A stretch of 64,000 bases of DNA from Pseudomonas lijiangensis. Its GTDB lineage: Bacteria; Pseudomonadota; Gammaproteobacteria; Pseudomonadales; Pseudomonadaceae. Every line of letters begins with the position of its first letter. The first letter of the stretch is position 1. Positions 7,727-14,928 of the stretch are shown here, one piece after another. The position numbers and the translations under genes were made by a program. The DNA is taken from the NCBI RefSeq assembly GCF_018968705.1, contig NZ_CP076668.1:4537001-4601000 (forward strand). Reading direction: 5' to 3'. The notes under the pieces are model-generated. The model was not told where the DNA came from, did no database searches, and saw only the letters and a list, made by a program, of their open reading frames with translations.

Positions 7727-9766
7727 ATGTCACCGATGCACCGCAACCTGCTCTGGCGCCTGACGCCATTGGCAACCGCCCTGCTGCTTGCCGCTCCAGC
7801 CCATGCCGCTGAAAGCCTTGAACTGCAACCTCAGGTCATTACGGCCAACCCGCTGGGCAGCGATCAACTGGCAACGCCGACAACGGTTCTGGAAGGCGAT
7901 GCCCTGACCCTTGAACAGAAAGGCAGCCTGGGCGAAACCCTGAACAAGCAGCCGGGAGTTTCTTCGTCTTATTTCGGCCCGGGCGCCAGCCGCCCGATCA
8001 TTCGCGGCATGGACGGTGACCGGATTCGTATTCTGCGCAACGGCGTAGGCGCGCTGGATGCTTCGTCCCTGTCCTACGACCACGCCGTCCCGCTGGACCC
8101 GGTCAATGTCGACCGTGTCGAAATCGTGCGAGGCCCGGCTGCCCTGCTCTACGGCGGCAGCGCCATCGGTGGCGTGGTCAACACCTTTGATAACCGCATC
8201 CCCACCGAAGCCATCGAAGGCATTCACGGCGCTGGCGAGCTTCGCTACGGTGGAGCGGATACGACCCGTAGCAGTGCCGGCAAACTGGAAGCCGGTAATG
8301 GCCAGTTCGCCTTGCATATCGATGCCAACGCCCGTGAGTTCAATGACCTGCGCATCCCCGGCTACGCCCGTACCCGCGAACTGCGCGCCCAGGGCAGCGA
8401 AGACGGCGACAAGAAAAACCGTCTGAGCAACAGTGATGGACGTCAGGACGGCGGCGCTGTCGGTGGCTCCTACACCTGGGATGACGGCTATGCAGGCGTG
8501 TCGTACAGCAACTACGACTCCAACTACGGCTCACCCGCCGAGCAGGACGTGCGTATCCGCATGCAGCAGGAGCATTACGCTTTCGCCTCCGAGATCCGCA
8601 ATCTGTCCGGGCCTTTCACGTCGGTCAAACTGGACGCGGGCTACACAGACTATGAACACCGCGAGATCGAAGGCGGCGAAGTCGGCACCACCTTCAAGAA
8701 CAAGGGTTACGAAGCCCGCATCGAAGCCCGTCATCAACCCATCGGGCCAGTCAATGGCGTGGTGGGCGCACAGATAACCCGCAGCGAGTTTTCTGCCCTG
8801 GGTGAAGAGGCCTTCGTGCCGCAGACCGATACCGATGCCGGCGCGCTGTTCATTCTTGAAGAACTGCAAGCCACCGAACGCTTGAAGCTGAGCCTGGGCG
8901 GACGCATCGAACACACCACGGTCGATCCCGATGCCCAGGGCAAGGATCGTTTCGCCGCAGCCGACAACTCCAGCAAGTTCACGGCCGGCAGCCTGTCGTC
9001 GGGCGCGGTCTACACCCTGACGCCGGTCTGGTCCCTGGCTGCGACACTGGGTTACACCGAACGCGCTCCAACCTTCTATGAGCTCTATGCCAACGGCGCT
9101 CACGTGGCCACCGGCACTTACGAGCGCGGCAATGCCGACCTGTCGAAAGAGAAAGCGGTTTCCAGCGACCTGGCCCTGCGCTTCGACAATGGCACCCACA
9201 AAGGCAGCGCGGGTGTTTTCTACAGCCACTTCTCCAACTACATCGGCTTGCTGGGCAGTGGTCGCACCGTCGATGACGATGGTCAGGACGATGCCAGCGG
9301 CATCCCGGAATTCAACTACGCAGGCGTTCGTGCACGCTTCAGTGGTTTCGAGGCCCAGGACCACTGGAAGCTGGGTGAAAACCGCTACGGCAGCCTGGCG
9401 CTGGAGCTGTCCGGTGACTACACCCGCGCCACTAATCTGGATACCGGAGAAGCCTTGCCCCGTATCGCCCCCTTGCGCCTGAACAGTGGCCTGCTGTGGG
9501 AACTGGACAAGTGGCAGGCTCGCATTGATATCGAACATGCCAGCGCTCAGCGCCGGGTCCCGGATAACGAATCCACGACCGATGGCTACACCACGCTGGG
9601 GGCCAGTGCCGGTTACCGCTTCAATCTGGGCGGCAGCCAATGGCTGGCTTTCGTCGATGGCGAGAACCTGACCAACCAGACCGTGCGCTACGCCAGCTCG
9701 ATCCTGCGGGATATCGCACCGGCCCAGGGCCGTAGCGTACAAGTCGGTTTACGCACCACGTTCTGA
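7727..9766 (+). CDS. znuD: TonB-dependent outer-membrane receptor, ZnuD-like (zinc uptake)
   Basis: A 679-residue outer-membrane transporter. The start at 7727 follows AAGGAA and gives a clean signal peptide ending at AHA/AES near residue 27; the longer frame from 7679 lacks support. The plug has the expected features (GVSSSYFGPGASRPIIRGM and VEIVRGPAALLYGGSAIGGV), and the barrel ends in an aromatic residue (GLRTTF). Similarity to Neisseria ZnuD-type and P. aeruginosa PA0781-type receptors, with the Zur box just upstream, argues for zinc import energised by TonB rather than siderophore uptake. Substrate is inferred. The gene appears to be transcribed alone; a perfect 11-bp stem-loop lies 46 bases after the stop. 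Confidence 0.85.
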   Translation: MSPMHRNLLWRLTPLATALLLAAPAHAAESLELQPQVITANPLGSDQLATPTTVLEGDALTLEQKGSLGETLNKQPGVSSSYFGPGASRPIIRGMDGDRIRILRNGVGALDASSLSYDHAVPLDPVNVDRVEIVRGPAALLYGGSAIGGVVNTFDNRIPTEAIEGIHGAGELRYGGADTTRSSAGKLEAGNGQFALHIDANAREFNDLRIPGYARTRELRAQGSEDGDKKNRLSNSDGRQDGGAVGGSYTWDDGYAGVSYSNYDSNYGSPAEQDVRIRMQQEHYAFASEIRNLSGPFTSVKLDAGYTDYEHREIEGGEVGTTFKNKGYEARIEARHQPIGPVNGVVGAQITRSEFSALGEEAFVPQTDTDAGALFILEELQATERLKLSLGGRIEHTTVDPDAQGKDRFAAADNSSKFTAGSLSSGAVYTLTPVWSLAATLGYTERAPTFYELYANGAHVATGTYERGNADLSKEKAVSSDLALRFDNGTHKGSAGVFYSHFSNYIGLLGSGRTVDDDGQDDASGIPEFNYAGVRARFSGFEAQDHWKLGENRYGSLALELSGDYTRATNLDTGEALPRIAPLRLNSGLLWELDKWQARIDIEHASAQRRVPDNESTTDGYTTLGASAGYRFNLGGSQWLAFVDGENLTNQTVRYASSILRDIAPAQGRSVQVGLRTTF

Positions 9767-10112
9767 TCGCCTTGAAAAGCACCTGCGTGCAATGCGCAGG
9801 CGCTTTCGAGCGGCACTGTTGCCAATGGCGCAACAGTGCCTGTCAGGTTTGTGTCTGGTCAAAAATTAGTTAGCTCCCTATCATTCTTCACCCTGGCCTG
9901 ACGCCGTACGCCCTCGGGCTGTACCTGTCATCGCCATTTCAATGCACGAACTCCAGCCATGGCGGTCTACGCCTCAATGCCGCTTTCTGACCAATGGTTG
10001 ATATCGGCTGTCGGAAATTCGTTTCAAGAACTAGCGTTCAAAAACATGACGCCAATGTGCGATGTGCACAACAGCGTCAATAAAACATTCAATCGTCACG
10101 GAGATTCGCATT
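9767..10112. other. Intergenic region with stem-loop, znuD-like gene to gcd
   Basis: This 346-base gap holds a strong stem-loop (9812-9840) near its left end and presumably the gcd promoter on the right. I see no small gene or further repeat; the short frame running into gcd from 10062 lacks a ribosome binding site. Confidence 0.4.
9812..9840 (+). terminator. Stem-loop after TonB receptor gene
   Basis: GGCACTGTTGC pairs perfectly with GCAACAGTGCC across a 7-base loop. There is only a weak T-rich tail, so it is an imperfect intrinsic terminator or an mRNA-stabilising end. Confidence 0.55.
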
Positions 10113-12533
10113 ATGAGCACTGAAGGTGCTTTGAGTAGAAATCGCCTGTTACCCACATTGCTCGGTCTGGTGATCGCGCTGATGGGACTGGTCCTCTTGG
10201 TTGGCGGCCTCAGACTGATGCAACTGGAGGGTTCGCTCTACTACCTGCTGGCAGGCATCGGTTTCACGGTAACCGGCGTGCTGCTCATCCTGGGACATCG
10301 CTCCGCTCTTGGCCTGTATGCGCTCCTGCTGTTTGCGAGCACGGTCTGGTCCTTGTGGGAAGTCGGCCTCGACTGGTGGCAACTGGTACCACGTCTGGCG
10401 CTCTGGTTTGCATTGGGCATCGTCCTGCTGTTGCCATGGTTTCGTCGGCCTCTGCTGCGTGGCGAACCTGCCCGCCTGGGCACTGGTGCCCTGACGGTCG
10501 CAGTCGTGCTGGCAGGCCTGACCGCACTGGCCAGCCAGTTCACAAACCCCGGCCGTATCGAAGGACAACTGGACCGCGAAACCGCAGGCACCACCAACAC
10601 GGCTCCTGCCATGCCCGATGGCGACTGGCAGTCCTATGGCCGTACCGGCTTCGGCGACCGTTACTCGCCACTGGCACAGATCACGCCGCAGAACGTCAAT
10701 ACCCTGGTGCCCGCCTGGACCTATCGCACCGGCGACATCCCGGGACCGAACGATCCGGGAGAAACCACAGCCGAGAACACGCCGCTCAAGGTCAACGGCA
10801 TGTTGTACGTGTGTACACCGCATAGCCAGGTGATCGCCCTGGACCCTGACAGCGGCAAGGAAATCTGGCGCTTCGATCCGAAGATCAGCACCCAGAATGC
10901 AGAAAACTTCAAAGGTTGGGCGCACATGACCTGCCGTGGCGTCTCGTATCACGATGACACCGCCTATGCCGCGAGCAGCCCAGCTCAAAGCCCGGCCACA
11001 CCGGCTGCCGAAGGCACTGCCGGCAATGCATGCCCGCGCCGTATCTTCCTGCCCACTGCCGACACCCGCCTGATCGCTCTGAACGCCGATACCGGCAAGA
11101 TGTGCGAAGACTTCGGCAACAAAGGCTCGATCGATCTGAGTGCCAATATCGGCACCTTCGCACCGGGCGGTTACTACTCCACGTCGCCACCGGCCGTGAC
11201 CAAAGATCTGGTGGTGATTGGCGGCCATGTCACCGATAACGTTTCCATCGACGAGCCTTCGGGCGTCATTCGTGCCTACGACGTTCACACCGGTCGCCTG
11301 GTCTGGAACTGGGACAGCGGCAATCCGGACGATACGACGCCTATCGCCGAAGGCAAGACCTACACCCGCAACTCTCCGAACATGTGGTCCATGTTCAGCG
11401 TCGATGAAAAGCTGGGCATGCTCTACCTGCCGATGGGCAATCAGATGCCCGATCAGTGGGGCGGCAACCGCACGCCAGCCTCGGAGAAATACAGCGCAGG
11501 CCTGGTGGCACTGGATATCGCCACCGGTAAAGTGCGCTGGAATTACCAGTTCACCCATCACGATCTGTGGGACATGGATGTGGGCGGTCAACCGACCCTC
11601 ATGGACATGAAAACCGCCGATGGCGTCAAACCGGCGGTGCTGGCTTCGACCAAACAAGGCAGCATCTATGTACTGGACCGCAGCAACGGCCAGCCGATTG
11701 TGCCGATCAATGAAGTACCCGTACCGCAAGGCGCGGTCGAAGGGGATCGCACCTCGCCGACCCAGCCCAAGTCCGACCTGAACTTCATGCCACCGCCCCT
11801 CAAGGAGCGTGACATGTGGGGTGTGACGCCATTCGATCAGATGCTGTGCCGGATCGATTTCAAATCCTTGCGCTACGAAGGCGCGTTCACCCCGCCATCG
11901 CTGCAGGGCTCGATCGTTTATCCGGGCAACTTCGGTGTGTTCGACTGGGGCGGCATCTCGGTAGACCCGGTTCGTCAGATCGCGTTCGTCAACCCGAGCT
12001 ACATGGCGTTCCGCTCGAAACTGGTACCTGCCGCCGAGGTTGAAGCCGGGCCGGGCCGCAAGAGCGAAACCGAAGGCGTACAACCGAACAAGGGCGCACC
12101 TTATGGCGTGATCCTCGAAGCGTTGCTCTCGCCGATGGGCTTGCCTTGCCAGGCGCCAGCATGGGGTTATGTGGCAGCCGTAGACCTGACCAACCACAAG
12201 ACCATCTGGATGCACAAGAACGGCACCGTGCGCGACAGCTCGCCGGTCCCGATTCCCCTGACCATGGGCGTTCCAAGCCTGGGCGGCACCTTCACCACCG
12301 CCAGCGGCGTGGCGTTCCTGAGCGGCACCCTGGATCAGTACCTGCGCGCCTACGACGTCCGTAACGGCAAGCAGTTGTGGGAAGCGCGCCTGCCAGCAGG
12401 TGCCCAGACCACTCCGATGACTTACACCGGCAAGGACGGCCAGCAATATGTGCTGGTGGTCGCCGGTGGTCACGGCTCCCTGGGGACCAAACAGGGTGAC
12501 TACGTGATGGCGTTCAAACTGCCGAAGTCATAG
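10113..12533 (+). CDS. gcd: Membrane-bound PQQ-dependent glucose dehydrogenase
   Basis: An 806-residue quinoprotein that oxidises glucose to gluconolactone in the periplasm and passes electrons to ubiquinone, the first step of the direct oxidative pathway of pseudomonads. Five hydrophobic segments occupy about residues 10-150, then the PQQ beta-propeller domain starts (DGDWQSYGRTGFGDRYSPL). Family signatures visible include GWAHMTCRGVSYHDD, a Cys-containing PRRIFLPTADTRLIALNADT stretch, and HHDLWDMDVGGQPTL. I chose ATG 10113 (GGAG eight bases upstream); an in-frame ATG at 10062 lacks a ribosome binding site. Length matches E. coli and Pseudomonas Gcd. An intrinsic terminator follows. Confidence 0.95.
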   Translation: MSTEGALSRNRLLPTLLGLVIALMGLVLLVGGLRLMQLEGSLYYLLAGIGFTVTGVLLILGHRSALGLYALLLFASTVWSLWEVGLDWWQLVPRLALWFALGIVLLLPWFRRPLLRGEPARLGTGALTVAVVLAGLTALASQFTNPGRIEGQLDRETAGTTNTAPAMPDGDWQSYGRTGFGDRYSPLAQITPQNVNTLVPAWTYRTGDIPGPNDPGETTAENTPLKVNGMLYVCTPHSQVIALDPDSGKEIWRFDPKISTQNAENFKGWAHMTCRGVSYHDDTAYAASSPAQSPATPAAEGTAGNACPRRIFLPTADTRLIALNADTGKMCEDFGNKGSIDLSANIGTFAPGGYYSTSPPAVTKDLVVIGGHVTDNVSIDEPSGVIRAYDVHTGRLVWNWDSGNPDDTTPIAEGKTYTRNSPNMWSMFSVDEKLGMLYLPMGNQMPDQWGGNRTPASEKYSAGLVALDIATGKVRWNYQFTHHDLWDMDVGGQPTLMDMKTADGVKPAVLASTKQGSIYVLDRSNGQPIVPINEVPVPQGAVEGDRTSPTQPKSDLNFMPPPLKERDMWGVTPFDQMLCRIDFKSLRYEGAFTPPSLQGSIVYPGNFGVFDWGGISVDPVRQIAFVNPSYMAFRSKLVPAAEVEAGPGRKSETEGVQPNKGAPYGVILEALLSPMGLPCQAPAWGYVAAVDLTNHKTIWMHKNGTVRDSSPVPIPLTMGVPSLGGTFTTASGVAFLSGTLDQYLRAYDVRNGKQLWEARLPAGAQTTPMTYTGKDGQQYVLVVAGGHGSLGTKQGDYVMAFKLPKS

Positions 12534-12551
12534 TTCGTGCAACAACAAAAA

Positions 12552-12584
12552 GGCGGCTTCCCCTGAAGGGGAGCCGCCTTTTTT
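12552..12584 (+). terminator. Rho-independent terminator of gcd
   Basis: GGCGGCTTCCCC pairs with GGGGAGCCGCC through one bulged T and a TGAA loop, followed by six T residues. The stem is also preceded by an A-run, so it can terminate the convergent cupin gene from the other side. Confidence 0.9.
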
Positions 12585-12603
12585 ACATCAGCCGTCAAAC
12601 CGG

Positions 12604-13134
12604 TCAGCAGCCCTTGGAACCAGCCTTGGGCACGAATGCGGTTTTCACACCCGGTTTGAGAGTGATGTAGGCGCGACGCCATGGCTCGTCGCCGACCATC
12701 TGCCAGCGGTGCCCTTCGCCTGTGGTGTCCTGGGCAACCAGCACATCGCCCGGGCGCAGGACAAAGGTTTCGCCACCGGTCGTGAAGAACTCGAGCGTGC
12801 CGCTCAGAGTGATCACGTATTGCTCCTCGGGAGCGGGATGCCAGTCGTAGGACGAATGAGGTGCCGTTTCCTTGAAATGGATGATGTCCACATTGGTACG
12901 AAACTTCTGATCGACTGTCCCTTCCTGGATATGAGCACGGTTGTCAGTGCCTGTGCACAACTTGAACGCTCTTATCCCCTGCTGCGCAACCTCTGTGGTC
13001 GGCGTCGCAGCGTGAGCGGCACCCAGAGGCAGCATGACCACAGCTGCCATGGCGACTCCGGTACCCAATACGCGAATCAACTCAAGTTGACGAGAGATCA
13101 TATTTTTCAACAGCACATTCTGTTTCTGCAGCAT
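12604..13134 (-). CDS. Exported cupin-domain protein
   Basis: A 176-residue single-domain cupin with an N-terminal hydrophobic export signal (RVLGTGVAMAAVVMLPLGAA, cleavage near AHA). The start at 13134 is supported by GGGAAG five bases upstream. The barrel has the two cupin motifs: HPAPEEQYVITLSGTLEF (metal-ligand His/Glu region) and LRPGDVLVAQDTTGEGH. The final Cys and the Cys in the early KLCTGTDN segment could form a disulphide in the periplasm. The substrate is unknown; similar proteins are annotated only as cupin or cytoplasmic-like isomerase proteins. It is convergent with gcd and shares the terminator. Confidence 0.75.
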   Translation of the reverse strand: MLQKQNVLLKNMISRQLELIRVLGTGVAMAAVVMLPLGAAHAATPTTEVAQQGIRAFKLCTGTDNRAHIQEGTVDQKFRTNVDIIHFKETAPHSSYDWHPAPEEQYVITLSGTLEFFTTGGETFVLRPGDVLVAQDTTGEGHRWQMVGDEPWRRAYITLKPGVKTAFVPKAGSKGC

Positions 13135-13388
13135 ATAACTTCCCTGGGAATGAAAAACACACTGAAAACGGCCCTGGTTATCCGAAGAGATGACCAAAGC
13201 AAAAAAGCTTGAATAGGCACTGCTGTTTTTGAAGACGCGCAGTTCGCCTTACATATGTACAACTGCGTATAAAACCCGATACAAAAGCGTTATGCACAGA
13301 CGGGTAGCTGTTTATAACGCCAGGGCCTTAGGACGGGGGATAGCCTGTCTTGAGCGTGTGAAGGAAATACCATATCTCTGAAAAATTT

Positions 13389-13414
13389 AGAAATACTTTC
13401 TGAAGGGTATTTCT
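13389..13414 (+). repeat. Inverted repeat with T-rich tail
   Basis: AGAAATAC and GTATTTCT form a perfect 8-bp stem with a 10-base loop, followed by TTATTTAAATTT. It could end a plus-strand transcript, but no gene precedes it on that strand. Confidence 0.4.
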
Positions 13415-13585
13415 TTATTTAAATTTCATGAGGCTTTGGCGCATGGATTTTATCCGGGCAATTGAATTGCTTCAGCCAGTCAAAACCACAAGTTAATATT
13501 TCTTCACAAAAGCAGAACCTCTGCTTTAACAGAAAAAATCAAAAGACAAATAGACTTCGGGAGGGGAATAGCGGTTTGGCCCGTC

Positions 13586-13623
13586 TCACAATCGAGTCGA
13601 CAACGTGAACGACTTGATTGTGA
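13586..13623 (-). terminator. Stem-loop after globin lipoprotein gene
   Basis: TCACAATCGAGTCG and CGACTTGATTGTGA pair over 13 of 14 positions. It lies 17 bases beyond the stop of the globin lipoprotein gene on the minus strand, so it probably marks the end of the four-gene operon. There is no U-tract. Confidence 0.5.
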
Positions 13624-13640
13624 ACAGGCCTGCAAGAAGA

Positions 13641-14063
13641 TTACTTCTCGATCACTTCGCCACGCATCGGCGCGAGCCGGGCGATCAGACGGTTTTGCAC
13701 CGACACCGGAATTTTCTCGGCATCCATGGCATCGATCAGGTTTTCCACCAGCGCATTGAAATCACTGCGGGTCAGGTTCTGGCCCTTGTGGGATTCAGCC
13801 ATGCTGGAACCGGTATATTGGCAAGGGCCACCAGCTTCGACACAAAACTGCTCAACCAGCTTGTCCCGCAGACGCACGATATCGATTCTCTTGAAACGCT
13901 CGACGATCCGATCATCCCGGGCAATGTTCATCAACATGCCCTCGACAATACGCTGGATACCGGCGCGCTGTCCGAGGTCCTGATAGAGGCTGTCATCCTT
14001 GGGCGGTTGCTGGGCGCACCCCGCCAGCAAGGCAATCATCAGGCACATCAACAGATGTCTCAT
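13641..14063 (-). CDS. Truncated-haemoglobin (group 1) lipoprotein
   Basis: A 140-residue protein with a lipoprotein signal (lipobox LLAGC, lipidated Cys16) fused to a truncated globin fold: LYQDLGQRAGIQRIVEGML, a B/E-helix region with FKRID, then YTGSSMAESHKG, where His92 is the expected proximal haem ligand. Truncated haemoglobins bind O2, NO or similar ligands and are normally cytosolic; here the domain would be membrane-anchored on the periplasmic side. Its ATG overlaps the stop of the DUF3034 gene by one base (TGATG). It is the last gene of an operon with a cupredoxin-like protein, an EAL protein and DUF3034. A role in gas sensing linked to c-di-GMP is an inference. Confidence 0.8.
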   Translation of the reverse strand: MRHLLMCLMIALLAGCAQQPPKDDSLYQDLGQRAGIQRIVEGMLMNIARDDRIVERFKRIDIVRLRDKLVEQFCVEAGGPCQYTGSSMAESHKGQNLTRSDFNALVENLIDAMDAEKIPVSVQNRLIARLAPMRGEVIEK

Positions 14064-14926
14064 CAGAAACTCCCCTGAATAGACAGATACGTGCCGTTCT
14101 GGTTATCCAGCGTGGCGATTTCGCCCAGTCGGGCGTAGGCCAGGACAACAGACAAGTGCTTGTTGGGGAAATAGCCGACAAAAATATCCGCCCAGTCACT
14201 CTCTCCGGCAAACGAGAGGTTGTCCGGCTTTTCGCGGTACTCAACCCCCATGGCCCAGCGAGGATTGAACAGCACGGCCACCGAACCTTCCTTGAGAACG
14301 CTGCGGCTGTCGCGGCGGTCGCCACCAAAGCCCAGCAGACCGGTTTCGTTGGCACGGCTGTAACGCACGCCGCCGTTGACCACCACGTTGTAACCAAAGG
14401 CAGCGCCCATGAACAGACGGCTGGCGGTCAGATAGCCCTCGACATCCGAATCACGCTTTGAACCGATGAGGCTCGGGATCAGGAAATCGTTCTGGTGCTT
14501 GTACTGCACCCCAAGAGAAACCTGCGGCAGGGAGTCGTAGATCAGGTCGCCGAACAACCGAACCTTGATCCCGAAAACATCCTGGGTCAGGTTGTCGTCA
14601 GGCAGGCTCAGCTTGTGCTGCAAGGTGCCCAGATCGAAACGCTGATGGGCATAGGACAGCTCGACACGGTTGCCGTAGGCCACCGCCATACCCGCTACAT
14701 CAAGGGTGTAGTCAGGCAGATCGACATGGGTGGCGAAGGCACTGGCGCCCCACTCGCCCTGCTCGCCATAACCGGTGATCACCGCCCATGGCGTGATCCC
14801 GCCGCCGGCAGCACCTTCTATGCTGCTGGCACCTCCGGTGGCGATCAGGCGACCGTTATCGGCCATGGAAAAGGACGAGAAAGCGCCCAGAAAACAACCC
14901 AACAACAACGAAATTCTGCAGGTCAT
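14063..14926 (-). CDS. DUF3034 family exported protein
   Basis: A 287-residue protein with a signal peptide (RISLLLGCFLGAFSSFSMA) and alternating beta-strands throughout, ending in GSF, as in a small outer-membrane beta-barrel. It matches DUF3034: the GASSIEGAAGGGITPWAVI start and LSLPDDNLTQDVFGIKVRLF centre are family-typical. No biochemical function is established. I list the ATG at 14926; a TTG at 14932 would overlap the preceding EAL gene stop by four bases and is equally plausible. It always seems to travel with the globin lipoprotein and cupredoxin-like genes flanking it here. Confidence 0.75.
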   Translation of the reverse strand: MTCRISLLLGCFLGAFSSFSMADNGRLIATGGASSIEGAAGGGITPWAVITGYGEQGEWGASAFATHVDLPDYTLDVAGMAVAYGNRVELSYAHQRFDLGTLQHKLSLPDDNLTQDVFGIKVRLFGDLIYDSLPQVSLGVQYKHQNDFLIPSLIGSKRDSDVEGYLTASRLFMGAAFGYNVVVNGGVRYSRANETGLLGFGGDRRDSRSVLKEGSVAVLFNPRWAMGVEYREKPDNLSFAGESDWADIFVGYFPNKHLSVVLAYARLGEIATLDNQNGTYLSIQGSF

Positions 14927-14928
14927 AG

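Larger units (their letters stand above)
13135..13640. other. AT-rich intergenic region with several hairpins
   Basis: About 500 bases, noticeably more AT-rich than the surroundings and without a credible frame. It holds three inverted repeats: 13389-13414 (8-bp stem, then T-rich sequence), 13509-13527 (AAAGCAGA/TCTGCTTT, 3-base loop) and 13586-13623. It must contain the promoter of the cupin gene; the rest is unexplained and could hide a small RNA. Confidence 0.4.

Noticed and set aside
10149..12473. 774-codon open frame antisense to gcd
   Set aside because: It is the mirror frame of a GC-rich gene with strong codon bias; the translation is rich in Arg, His and Gly with no domain, and gcd on the other strand is beyond doubt.
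13808..13836. GGAACC-N16-CCAC match resembling an hrp box
   Set aside because: It lies within the globin lipoprotein coding sequence, the last consensus A is missing, and no plus-strand gene follows.
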